Assembly: GCA_030015575.1 (NCBI GenBank)
Contig: JASDDO010000028.1
Coordinates: 27,445,154 to 27,509,153, forward strand
Direction of reading: 5' to 3'
Length of the DNA stretch: 64,000 nucleotides
Source: Agapanthus africanus
Taxonomy: Eukaryota; Streptophyta; Magnoliopsida; Asparagales; Amaryllidaceae
Position 1 is the first letter of the stretch; each line of letters starts with the position of its first letter. This document shows positions 33,368 through 43,369 of this stretch, in pieces. Made by a program: the position numbers and the translations under genes. The notes under the pieces were generated by a model. That model worked only from the letters and a program-made list of their open reading frames with translations, did not search any database and was not told where the DNA came from.

Positions 33368-33595
33368 CTTTTGATCCCGGATGAATTACGAGGCCCATAA
33401 TATATCAAATCGAAGGGTTTTTCGAGATGCTTCCAATGCCATCAGAATTTAATAGTTCCTCCTTCGGGAACTTATCAAAATACAGGCCGGAAGATATTGG
33501 TTCGCATTTCCTTAAGCGTATCGCTTCCATTTGATACCTTGGACTCTTCTGCGCAGAAATTTTCGGCGGGAACAAATGCCCCCCACTACTTTGCC
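33368..33595 (-). repeat. Dispersed module shared by LTR and interior, copy 1
   Basis: It begins CATAACTTTTGATCCCGGAT and runs to GGCGGGAACA. Related copies lie at 43677-43830, 43855-44070 and 48102-48329. On the minus strand its last part encodes a peptide (FPPKISAQKSPRYQ...) that is also the carboxyl end of the small frame at 43900-44532. Confidence 0.88.
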
Positions 33596-33968
33596 CACGT
33601 AAGTATATACGTGGGTGAAGTAGTGCAGAGTAATGCATTGCGTATGATCAGTTTCGGATTGGTATATAACTTTCAGGATCTTGATCTGAGAAGATAACGA
33701 GCGGACACAAGCGTCGTCATTTATCATTGACTCAAATCTTGACTCTTAAGAGATATAGTTCCAAACCCTTAACTCCATTAGCCGCACCCTTTTATCTCTT
33801 TATGTCTTACTCTGGCGTGGAGTAGTTTATACGCTTATGAGTAAGTTCTCCATTTCAGTGGCATGCAGCTTTGGCAAGTGTGGCTCATAGATGGTCCATC
33901 TTGACCTCTTTGTAGGGCAGTGATGGCTTAGGAGACAGGGTTAGGATCTGCCACCTAAGACTTTTCAA

Positions 33969-34141
33969 CTTTATGAGCCGTGAGGGTCTCATAAAGACTT
34001 TTCTCCCTACGGATCGAGAGGATCTCATAGGTGTATTTTCTCCTTAGGAGTCGTGAGGATTCCTAAGTGTGTTTTCTCTTATAAGTCGTAAGGATCTTAT
34101 GAGAGAATTTTTCCCTCTTACGAGTCGAGAGGACCCGTAAG
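33969..34141. repeat. Hairpin family with conserved loop and varying arms, LTR set
   Basis: Successive units share a loop like GTCGTGAGGAT while their arms differ but pair. CTTTATGAG pairs with CTCATAAAG (33969-33996), CTTAGGA with TCCTAAG (34043-34067) and CTTACG with CGTAAG (34117-34141). Two units between them are imperfect. The other LTR repeats it at about 48703-48875. Confidence 0.9.
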
Positions 34142-34649
34142 CGATTGTTCCCCTCCTTGTCGAAATTCGACTTCGGAGAGTGAGACCCGTGGATAGTATG
34201 CAAGAGACCATTTTGGGCCGACTTGCAGGATCCCAGTGCTTAGGAAACATGTTTTTTAATCCCTACTGCCTAAGGCTTTATCTCACGAGTCGAGACGAAT
34301 CGAGAAGTTCTCGCAAAGACATCATTTTCCTCACGAGTCGAAACGAATCGAGCAGATCTCGCAAGAATATCCTAACGTCACAGTTAACCTCCGCTCTTTA
34401 CGACAGAAGTCCGTTAGGGTCTGTGGTACTTAGGGTTTTGGCCGTCGTACCGTCGCATGAGCTGATGTATTCCTCGATAGGCAATCGTGCTGTTCGAGTA
34501 GCCCTGCGACTGCCGTGTCTCTGATCCCTTCGGGGGCTGGACAAGACGTCTTCAAGCAATCCTCTTTGGCAGTTTGACCGTCAGAAGAGCAAGCGCTTGG
34601 AATTTGCCATGCCGCTTTTTACTTGAGGTTAGGCTCATTTTGGAGAGCC

Positions 34650-36300
34650 CCGATGAGTCATAACCACTCCGCGCTGGTGTGGGATGATCTCCGATAGTCT
34701 TTCAGGCTTTATATGACTTGCCGTTAAGACCCTGAAGCTAGGAATTTGGCCTTTGCTTTGCTTGCTGGCATTGCGTCCTCTGTATCGAGACGAATGTCGT
34801 GGTTGTCTCTAGGTTGCTGATGAACCGTCGAGATTTGGAACTAGGGATTTTGCCGTTGCTCCTTTTGGTGATGTTGCGTCTGCTGTATCGAGACGAACGT
34901 CGAGGTGGTGACCACTCCATGTGGGATGATCTCCGGTGGTCTTTCGGGCTTTATATGACTTTCCGTCAAGACCCTGAAGCTAGGAATTTGGCCTTCGCTT
35001 CGTTTGCTGGCATTGCGTCCTCTGTATCGAGACGAATGTCGTGGTTGTCTCTAGGTTGCTGGTGAACCGTCGAGATTTGGAACTAGGGATTTTGCCATTG
35101 CTCCTTTTGGTGATGTTGCATCTGCTGTATCGATACGAACGTCGAGGTGGTGACCACTCCATGTGGGATGATCTCCGGTGGTCTTTCAGGCTTTATATGA
35201 CTTGCCGTTAAGACCCTGAAGCTAGGAATTTGGCCTTCGCTTCGTTTGCTGGCATCGCGTCCTCTGTATCGAGATGAATGTCATGGTTGTCTCTAGGTTG
35301 CTGGTGAACCGTCGAGGTTTGGAACTAGGGATTTTGCCGTGGCTCCTTTTGGTGATGTTGCGTCTGCTGTATCGAGACGAACGTCGAGGTGGTGACCACT
35401 CCATGTTGGATGATCTCCGGTGGTCTTTCAGGCTTTATATGACTTGCCGTTAAGACCCTGAAGCTAGGAATTTGGCCTTCGCTTCGTTTGCTGGCATCGC
35501 GTCCTCTGTATCGAGACGAATGTCATGGTTGTCTCTAGGTTGCTGGTGAACTGTCGAGGTTTGGAACTAGGGATTTTACCGTGGCTCCTTTTGGTGATGT
35601 TGCGTCTACTGTATCGAGACGAACGTCGAGGTGGTGACCACTCCGCACTGGTGCGAGATGATCTCCAATTGTCTCTCAGGCTTTATATGACTTGCCGTTA
35701 AGACGTTGAAGCTAGGAATTTGGCCTTAGCTTCGTTTACTTTGTCATGTGCGAATCCTGTTGGAGGAAGAACGCTGTCGTGACATCTCGTCTGCTGTATC
35801 GAGACGATCGTTGAGGTGGTGACCACTCCGCGCTGGTGCGAGATGATCTCTGATTGTCTTTCAGGCTTTATATGACTTGCCGTCAAGATCCTGAAGCTAG
35901 GAATTTGGCATTTGCTTCATCTGCTTTGGTGTGTCCGGATACTGTTGGAGGAAGGACATCTCGTCTGCTGTATCGAGACGAACGTCGAGGTGGTGATCAC
36001 CCTATGCTGGTGTAAGATGATCTCCGATTGTCTTTCAGGCTTTATATGACTTGCCGTCAAGACCCTGAAGCTAGGAATTTGGCCTTTGCTTCATTTGCTT
36101 TGGCGTGTCCGAATCCTGTTAGAGAAAGGACGCTGTAGTTGATATCTCGTCTGATGTATCAAGACGAACGTCGAGGTGGTGATCACTCTAAGCTGGTGTG
36201 AGATGATCTCCGATTGTCTTTCAGGCTTTATATGACTTGCCGTCAAGACCTTGAAGCTAGGAATTTGGCCTTTTGCTTCATTTGCTTGTACTGCGTCTGC
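34650..36300. repeat. About 242-bp tandem array with shorter derived units
   Basis: The landmark GAAGCTAGGAATTTGGC lies at 34734, 34976, 35218, 35460, 35708, 35893, 36068 and 36253, so spacing is 242, 242, 242, 248, 185, 175 and 185. Each unit carries TGTATCGAGACGAA blocks. The array extends through the point where the other LTR is truncated (50199), so at least three units belong to the LTR. Confidence 0.92.
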
Positions 36301-36344
36301 TGTATCGAGACGAATGTTGTGGTGGTGACCACTCCATGTGGGAC

Positions 36345-37966
36345 GTGAGGACTAGGATCCGCTCTGGACGTTTCCCACGGGGTCGAAGAGTGACGTTATC
36401 CGAGTTCCACGTGACCAGGAATTTTGCTCTAGATGCTTCACACGGGTTCACTGCCGTGTTAGGCGAGGACTAGGCTCCGCTCTGGATGCTTTGCATGGGT
36501 TCACTACCGTGCTCTGCGAGGACCAGGATCCGCTCTGGACGTTTTCCACGGTGTCAAAGAGTGACGTTATCCGCGTTCCACGTGACCAGGAATTTTGCAC
36601 TAGATGCTTCATACGGGTTCACTGCCACGTTAGGAGAGGACTAGGCTCCGCTCTGGATGCTTCACACGGGTTCACTGCTATGTTCTGCGAGGACCAGGAT
36701 CCGCTCTGGACGTTTTCCACGGTGTCAAAGAGTGACGTTATCCGCGTTCCACGTGACCAGGAATTTTGCACTAGATGCTTCACACGGGTTTACTGCCGCG
36801 TTAGGCGAGGACTAGGCTCCGCTCTGGATGCTTCACACGGGTTCACTGCCGTGCTCTACGAGGACCAGGATCCGCTCTGGACGTTTTCCACGGGGTCAAA
36901 GAGTGACGTTATCCGCGTTCCACGTAACCAGGAAGTTTGCACTAGATGCTTCACACGGGTTCACTGCCGTGCTCGGCGAGGACTAGGCTCCGCTCTGGAT
37001 GCTTCGCACGGGTTCACTGCCGTGTTCTGCGAGGACCAGGATCCACTCTGGACGTTTTCCACGGGGTCAAAGAGTGACGTTATCCGCGTTCCACGTAACC
37101 AGGAATTTTGCACTAGATGCTTCACACGGGTTCACTGCCGCGTTAGGCGAGGACTAGGCTCCGCTCTGGATGCTTCGCACGGGTTCACTGCCGTGTTCTG
37201 CGAGGACCAGGATCCGCTCTGGACGTTTTCCACGGGGTCAAAGAGTGACGTTATCCGCGTTCCACGTGACCAAGAATTTTGCACTAGATGCTTCACACAG
37301 TTTCATTGCCGCGTTAGGCGAGGACTAGGCTCCGCTCTGGATGCTTCGCACGGGTTCACTGCCGTGTTCTGCGAGGACCAGGATCCGCTCTGGACGTTTT
37401 CCACGGGGTCAAAGAGTGACGTTATCCGCGTTCCACGTAACCAGGAATTTTGCACTAGATGCTTCACACGGTTTCACTGCCGTGCTCGGCGAGGACTAGG
37501 CTCCGCTCTGGATGCTTCACACGGGTTCACTGCCGTGCTCTGCGAGGACCAGGATCCGCTCTGGACGTTTTCCACGGGGTCAAAGAGTGACGTTATCCGC
37601 GTTCCACGTGACCAGGAATTTTGCACTAGATGCTTCACACGGGTTCACTGCCGCGTTAGGCGAGGACTAGGCTCCGCTCTGGATGCTTCGCACGGGTTCA
37701 TTGCCGTGTTCTGCGAGGACCAGGATCCGCTCTGGACGTTTTCCACGGGGTCAAAGAGTGACGTTATCCGCGTTCCACGTGACCAGGAATTTTGCACTAG
37801 ATGCTTCACACGAGTTCACTGCCGCGTTAGGCGAGGACTAGGCTCCGCTCTGGATGCTTCGCACGGGTTCACTGCCGTGTTCTGCGAGGACCAGGATCCG
37901 CTCTGGACGTTTTCCACGGGGTCAAAGAGTGACGTTATCCTTGTTTCACGTGACCAGGAATTTTGT
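36345..37966. repeat. 171-bp tandem array, about 9.5 copies
   Basis: The landmark GACCAGGATCCGCTCTGG (first copy GACTAGG) recurs at 36350, 36521, 36692, 36863, 37034, 37205, 37376, 37547, 37718 and 37889, at exactly 171 bp each time. Each unit is an unequal dimer of about 118 and 53 bp sharing GAGGACYAGG and ACGGGTTCACTGCCG. One plus-strand frame (36491-37969, 57 codons per unit) stays open because 171 is a multiple of three. Confidence 0.95.
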
Positions 37967-38600
37967 TGATTATATCCGCATTTCACGGAGTTGGGATTTG
38001 ACTCTTTGTGGGAGTACATCGTCGAGTCATGGAATTGGGAGTTGCCGCTGTTCCGCTTTGCTTGATGATGTGTCCGCTGTGACGAGACGAGTGCTGAGGT
38101 GGAGCTGGGATTTTTCCATCACTACGCTTTGCTGACCATGGGGTCTTTTATTAGCTTTGCATGTACATCCTGCTGGACTGCGAAGGAACGCCGTTGTTAA
38201 CATTGCATCTGCTGTAATGAGACGAATGCTAAGGCGGAGTTAGGATTTTGCCATCGCTCCGCTTGATGGTGTAACATCTGTGTCCTGCTGGAATGAGGAG
38301 GCACGCCATTGTTGGTCTCCAGGCTGTAGATGTGGCCATTGAGATTTGGAACTAAGGACTTTGCCATGGTTCCGTTTCGTTGCGACTCTGAGGTCGATTG
38401 TTGACGTCACGTCTGCATCTGGCTGGAGTGAGGAGAAACGCCGTTGGTGATCTCTAAGTTGTCGATGTTGACGTCGAGACCCTGAAGCTCGGGATCTTCT
38501 TTTTGCTTCGTTTGTTGACATTATGTCTGCAATATTGCGATAAATGTCGAGATAATCTCTAGGTTGTCTATTAACCGTCGAGATTTGGCTCCGCTTTCTG
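37967..38600. other. Degenerate repeat remnants between arrays
   Basis: Scattered relatives of the 242-bp unit occur here (e.g. GCTGTAATGAGACGAATGC, TCTCTAGGTTGTC, CGTCGAGATTTGG). No coding or structured feature beyond these is recognised. Confidence 0.6.
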
Positions 38601-38689
38601 ATGGAGCCTGTTGGAAAGGTATGGTTCCCTTTTTATCTGTGCCCCTGGATTGTATGCAGGGATCGATGTGATTTCACCTGTAGGGCAAA

Positions 38690-38975
38690 AAGTTTCATTC
38701 TTTCATTTTTTTTATTCTTTCCGCGATGCTCTATCATTTCAGCTTTTTATATCGCGAAAATCGCGATTGCCCAATCATTTCGGCTATTTTTCGCGGTGCC
38801 CAATCATTTCGGCTATATTTTTTTTTACTCGCTGCTTTTTATTGCGAGTTGCCCAATCATTTCGGCTATTTTTCATGCATACATTTTTACTTGCTGATTT
38901 TGTTTGCAAGTTGCCCCATCATTTCGGCTATTTCGTATGCATTTTTTTTGGCTCGCTGATTTTTTCTCGCGGGTG
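38690..38975. repeat. CCAATCATTTCGGCTATTT array with pairing arms
   Basis: Five units share ATCATTTCGGCTATTT-like text. Between them the flanks can pair: TCGCGAAAATCGCGA, CTCGC..GCGAG (near 38830-38855), ACTTGC..GCAAGT (near 38889-38912). Arms differ between units yet stay complementary. Confidence 0.85.
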
Positions 38976-38980
38976 TGGAA

Positions 38981-39235
38981 CTTGGAATCTGGTGCCAATC
39001 TCAGCATCAGCATCGCTGCGACTGGAATATAGCCAGGAGCGAATCATCATTTGCCATGAAAGGGCTTGGAATTTGATGCCGGTTTAGGCATCAGCATCGC
39101 TGCAACTGGGATATTGCCAGGAGCGAATCATCATTTGCCTTGAAAGGGCTTGGAATTTGATACCGGTTTAGACATCAGCATCGCTGCAACTGGGATATTG
39201 CCAGGAGCGAATCATCATTTGCCTCTGTCGATGTT
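38981..39235. repeat. 84-bp tandem repeat, three copies
   Basis: CATCAGCATCGCTGC occurs at 39005, 39089 and 39173, a constant 84-bp spacing. Units contain GCCAGGAGCGAATCATCATT. Confidence 0.9.
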
Positions 39236-39279
39236 GAACAAAGGTGGCTTAGTAAACAGGGTTAAGGGTCCTGTCGGCT

Positions 39280-39815
39280 AAGGCTTTTGACTTTATGAGC
39301 CGTAAGGGTCTCACAAAGGTATTTCTCCTTACAAGTCGTGAGGATCTCGTAGGTGTGTTTTCTCCTTAGGTATCGTGAGGATTCCTAAGTGCATGTTCTC
39401 TTGTAAGTCGTAAGGATCTTACAAAAGGGTTTTCTCCTTATAAGTCGAGAGGACTTACAAGTGTTGTTTGCTGTACAAGCATATCCCTAGTCACGGATGA
39501 GACTTTGTTAGGGAAATATTTATTCGTGCCCGTAGATTGTATACAAGGGTCAATATGAGCCGCTTGTAGGGCAATATCGAAGGTTGTGGGGGTTGCTTAA
39601 GAACAGGTTAAGGTTTCTGTAACTTAAGACTTTCAAATCTTATGAGCCGTGAGGGTCCCATAAGAGAGTTCTCCTTACGAGTCGTGAGGATCTCGCAAGT
39701 GTATTTTCTCCTTAGGAATCGTGAGGATCCCTAAGTGTGTTGTTCCCTTGTGAGTCGTAAGGATCTCACGCGGGTGGTTTCTCCTTACAAGGTCGAGAGG
39801 ATCCTGTAAGTGTCT
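39280..39815. repeat. Hairpin family with conserved loop and varying arms, second and third sets
   Basis: About ten more units like those at 33969-34141 occur. CTTATG/CATAAG (39639-39664), CTTAGG/CCTAAG (39711-39735), CTTACA/TGTAAG (39784-39810) and TTGTAAG/CTTACAA (39401-39424) pair around TCGTGAGGAT, TCGTAAGGAT or TCGAGAGGAT loops. A GCCCGTAGATTGTATACA block near 39530 separates the sets and also has relatives near 30258 and 38640. Confidence 0.9.
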
Positions 39816-39818
39816 TTT

Positions 39819-40098
39819 AACGAGGTTGCGCCCTTTCGGGTTTTCACAAACACTCGCCGGTAGCCCTGCTGTTTTTACTCACGGAGCCCTTTCGGGTTTT
39901 CATCCGTGCCCATTTTGCTTGTGGACATACCGTATTTTTTTATTCTTTTTTTTTTTTTTTAAACGAGGTCGCGCCCTTTCGGGTTTTCACGAACACTTGC
40001 CGGTAGCCCTGCTGTTTTTACTCACAGAGCCCTTTCGGGTTTTCATCCGTGCCCATTTTGCTTATGGACATACCGGTTTTTTTTTTAATTTTTTTTTT
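39819..40098. repeat. 143-bp direct duplication with T-runs
   Basis: CGAGGTTGCGCCCTTTCGGG at 39821 recurs with one change at 39964. Each copy has two CCCTTTCGGGTTTTCA motifs and ends in a long T run (purine-rich on the element's strand), so the 3' LTR edge and polypurine tract might lie here. I cannot fix them. Confidence 0.8.
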
Positions 40099-40309
40099 AC
40101 CACGTCAGCCTGAAAATGCTGCGGGTTGGGAGTAGTTTAACGACGTTTCGGTCATTTGCAAGTTTCAGGACATTGCGGTCCGCCGTTAGTTTAAGGATAT
40201 TTCGGTCCAACGCCAGTTTTAGGACATAGTGGTCCATCGTTAGTTTAACGACATTTCGGTCTACCGTTGCCGTATTTGAGGCGAATTTCTAGTTTACTGA
40301 CTTTTCGGT

Positions 40310-43300
40310 CTAGGAGGCCTTCCCTATGAATGAGCATGATGCCCCCGGCATATCCACCTTTTTCAAAGCATGTTGTTGTGGCGGGTTTACTTTCCACTTT
40401 TCGGGTAACGCGAACTTGCCCTGTTGGTATTGGTCTTCAACCCAGTTTTTGAAGAAGTAGCAATTGTCGAGTGGGTGACCCATTAATCTGTGGTAGGGAC
40501 AATAGTTAGGATTGTTAACGTCACCTGGTTGCAATAGACGTTTTGGATCTGGCAGAGTGATAAGCCCGCTGCGCACTGCTAGCTCGAACAATCTCTTTGT
40601 TTTATCTTTGGGAAATGAGTAAGGACGTTTCAACTTCTCATTGAGGTATCGCGGCTTGTTGTTTTGACGACAAAACGGTCTCGGGTTACTCGGCTGTTGT
40701 TGAGTGTTGGCAACAAAGGCCTTTTTTTTCTTTTCCTTTCTCATTTCGTTTGCTCCGTCGTTTGCGGGTGCGAGATTCTTTCCGGGTAGCGTGAGATTGT
40801 ACGGCTGAACATTCTCGCAACTCTCCAATTCTTTTGTTTTAGAAATGAATTCCTTGAAGAGAGGGTTAAGAGCGGCTTCTTCATCAGAATCGCTTCCAAA
40901 GGTGAGAACTCGTGATCCCCCGGGCTCGTCCCTATGACAATTGCCGGCAACTCCTTTATGCTCATCTGTCGTATTTTTTCGCTGTCTACGAGCTTCACGC
41001 TTTGTCCTGTTGAAGTGTTGCCTATGAGCGACATACCCTTGCCACCAACACTTAAAAGAGTTGCAGTCTTCAGTAGGATGTACGATCTTCTGATGATATA
41101 AGCAGAAGTTAGGGTGTACGCCCGTTTCATCAAAATGTATACCACCAGGAGAATTTTTTCTGAAAGAGGGCGGCCTCATCCCCATTGCTATGGCTTTGGC
41201 GAATCGTTTCCTTGTCTTGATCCTGCTTTTATTTGCGGCGGATGTACTTTCATCCAGTGGAAGTGTTTCGACCCTTTCATCTAGTCGACGGCGTTTGGCT
41301 TTCTCGAATATGGCCATCTCGCGCTCTCGATCAGCTTTGCTTTTAAGACGGGCTTCGTTCAGGAAGGCATCGATCATCTCGTCTGATGGCCACAGAAGTT
41401 CTGGTTCAGGCCCCGCCCCTGGTTTCTCGGTGCAAGAGGCCTCTTCATCATCTATCAATGAGTGAGAGATCATGTGGCAACTTGCCCCCGGTGTGTCCGT
41501 CTTCTTTGGAGTGTGCGGCTGTGGTGGGTTTACCTTCCACTTTTCAGACAGCGCAAACTTGCCTTGTAGGTACTGATCCTCGATCCATCCCTTAAAGACG
41601 AAGCAATCTTCGATTGGATGGCTTACCGCTTGGTGGTAAGGGCAATAATTGGGATCGTTGACATCGCCTGGTTGCAACGGACGTTTTGGACTCGGCAGAT
41701 TGATGAGTCTGTTGCGCACTGCCAGCTCGAACAGTTTTCTCGTTTTATCCTGAGGAAATGAGTAAGGACGTCCCAGTCTTTCCTCGAGGGATGGGCGTGG
41801 TCGCACATTGTTCTGGCGAACAACCGGCTTTAAGTGGCTCGGCTGTTGTTGAGTATTGGCGACGACGGTTGCTTTCCCTTTGTCCTTTTCATTCCAAGGC
41901 TCTGTCTTTGAAGGAGATGGTCTATGACCCATCTGGTCCATTTGGGCCAGCTTGTCAATCAAGGCCTGAAAAGTGGTCGGCTTGAAGAACATCATGAATT
42001 GGGATATGGTCGCTTGAGGGTCGAGAGTACCCACGAACATGCTCACGGCAGGAGCTTCTTCTATGCGTTGTTCGCATCTCGACCATAGGTTCCGCCACCG
42101 GATTGCATATTGCACCCACGTCTCTCCCGGGTTCTCTCTGGCGTTGATCAGTGCCGTGATCGGGGTGCGCTCGCTAGCGCTTACAAATCTCTGTGTAAAC
42201 AGCAGCTCCATCTCCGCAAATGTTTTAACAGAGTCGTTAGGTAGCTCCGAATACCATTCAAAGGCTGTTTCTGCTAAGCTGCCGACGAATTGACGTAGCA
42301 GCAATTTGTCATCGCCTCCAGTATTGCCGCATAAGGCCCTGAATTGAGCGACATGCTGATGCGGATTCCCTGTCCCTTTATATGCGTGGAATTTAGGGAT
42401 CGTATATCCTGGCGGGTAACTGATTTGGTCATACCAGCTCGGATACGGTCGTCCGGTTCTAACAATTTGCCCAGCCGCTTCATTTTCCTGATGAACCCGG
42501 ATCTGCTGAGCTATATAGTCGTCCAGTGCGGCCTTGGAAATTGTCTCCTCCTTGGCTGTTGATAGAGCCGACGGAGGATTTGACGTTTCTCCCCTGTCGT
42601 CTTCAAGGACGATCGGGGGATTTTCAGCAGGAGGGTCCGGCTGTAACATCATCCCTACCATATCTTGGAAGAGGAGCGCCATCTGTTTTATGTTAGCCGC
42701 TTGCTCTGCAGCTTCTTTGTCCTTCTTTTCGAGGACTCTGCGTAAAAAGTCAGCGTCGGTTTCTTGTTCTTGACGCTCATCCGAAGACGTTTCAGAGCTT
42801 TCTTTTGGCTCAGTGAGTGCAGCCATTGTAGTCATCATTTCCTGAAGCTTTTGTTGTTGCTCCTGGGCTTTCGTTACGGATCGGGTGAGCGGTCGGTGAC
42901 CCGTCGAAGCACGGCTTTCCTCCTTTTCAGAAGCCATGTATACGGTGTGCACCACCATGCCCCCAGACTTGGGGTGTTTGTGCTCAGCGCGTTTACGGTT
43001 CGCCATGTTCATAGGGGCTTTTTGCGGCCTCCTTTTCTTTTGAGTGGTTGAATCTGAGGGGGCCGTTGTAGTGGGCACCCAAGTAGCTATTGCCTTTTGT
43101 GGCTTGACGGAGTAATCCTTCTCTTGCCGAACCTTCATCTTTTTCTGTTGGCGGAGATAGTTTTCATCAATCACCGACTCCTGGACCTGTCGCCAGACTT
43201 TGTAAATTTTAGAGGACAGCCGTTGAGGGGGCTGCTCTAGCTTCCTCTCTGGAGTGTTCTCCACAGGTGAAGGAGTTCGTTTCAACATCGCAGTAGGAGA

Positions 43301-43369
43301 ATTTCTGCGCACCTTATTCAGCAATTCAAAGCTGTTCCCGGTTGGAACAGCAACATCGATCCCCACCAT
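40310..43369 (-). CDS. gag: Gag of Tat/Ogre-like element, intact, three CHHC knuckles
   Basis: The frame is open from 43465 upward, but the first ATG is at 43367-43369, giving about 1,019 residues. Basic and Pro-rich sequence leads to a Gln/Glu-rich coiled stretch (about residues 165-245). A Retrotrans_gag-like domain follows at about 330-490 (AFEWYSELPNDSVKTFAEME, RWRNLWSRCEQRI). Three CX2HX4HX4C knuckles lie at about 576, 755 and 956 (CPYHQAVSHPIEDC, CLYHQKIVHPTEDC, CPYHRLMGHPLDNC). The blocks around the first and third are a diverged internal duplication (KRPYSFPKDKTKRLFELAVR-like). It should coat element RNA and form particles. No protease or pol follows, so enzymes must come from another element. 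The pattern is what I know of Tat/Ogre gag; exact lineage is unconfirmed. Confidence 0.85.
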   Translation of the reverse strand: MVGIDVAVPTGNSFELLNKVRRNSPTAMLKRTPSPVENTPERKLEQPPQRLSSKIYKVWRQVQESVIDENYLRQQKKMKVRQEKDYSVKPQKAIATWVPTTTAPSDSTTQKKRRPQKAPMNMANRKRAEHKHPKSGGMVVHTVYMASEKEESRASTGHRPLTRSVTKAQEQQQKLQEMMTTMAALTEPKESSETSSDERQEQETDADFLRRVLEKKDKEAAEQAANIKQMALLFQDMVGMMLQPDPPAENPPIVLEDDRGETSNPPSALSTAKEETISKAALDDYIAQQIRVHQENEAAGQIVRTGRPYPSWYDQISYPPGYTIPKFHAYKGTGNPHQHVAQFRALCGNTGGDDKLLLRQFVGSLAETAFEWYSELPNDSVKTFAEMELLFTQRFVSASERTPITALINARENPGETWVQYAIRWRNLWSRCEQRIEEAPAVSMFVGTLDPQATISQFMMFFKPTTFQALIDKLAQMDQMGHRPSPSKTEPWNEKDKGKATVVANTQQQPSHLKPVVRQNNVRPRPSLEERLGRPYSFPQDKTRKLFELAVRNRLINLPSPKRPLQPGDVNDPNYCPYHQAVSHPIEDCFVFKGWIEDQYLQGKFALSEKWKVNPPQPHTPKKTDTPGASCHMISHSLIDDEEASCTEKPGAGPEPELLWPSDEMIDAFLNEARLKSKADREREMAIFEKAKRRRLDERVETLPLDESTSAANKSRIKTRKRFAKAIAMGMRPPSFRKNSPGGIHFDETGVHPNFCLYHQKIVHPTEDCNSFKCWWQGYVAHRQHFNRTKREARRQRKNTTDEHKGVAGNCHRDEPGGSRVLTFGSDSDEEAALNPLFKEFISKTKELESCENVQPYNLTLPGKNLAPANDGANEMRKEKKKKAFVANTQQQPSNPRPFCRQNNKPRYLNEKLKRPYSFPKDKTKRLFELAVRSGLITLPDPKRLLQPGDVNNPNYCPYHRLMGHPLDNCYFFKNWVEDQYQQGKFALPEKWKVNPPQQHALKKVDMPGASCSFIGKAS

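Larger units (their letters stand above)
29948..35466 (-). mobile_element. Tat-like element, 3' LTR (left), minimum extent
   Basis: It matches 44682-50199 at a constant offset of 14,734 bp, that is without net insertion or deletion. By eye I count about 25 mismatches, seven of them in the first 60 bases. The true LTR may extend much further right, at most to the gag stop near 40310, because the partner LTR is truncated. Its content is described in the repeat entries below. The frames at 30385-30627 and 32506-32904, also in the other LTR, are not supported as genes. Confidence 0.9.

Noticed and set aside
36491..37969. 492-codon plus-strand frame with 57-residue repeats
   Set aside because: It lies wholly in the 171-bp array, antisense to gag. 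One 57-codon unit free of stops has by my estimate about a 6% chance per frame (61/64 to the 57th), and amplification then makes the frame long. No promoter or gene context is seen.
38611..39087. 158-codon Phe/Ile-rich frame that resembles a membrane protein
   Set aside because: T-rich tandem units create hydrophobic codons. Three overlapping frames show similar text from the same repeats.
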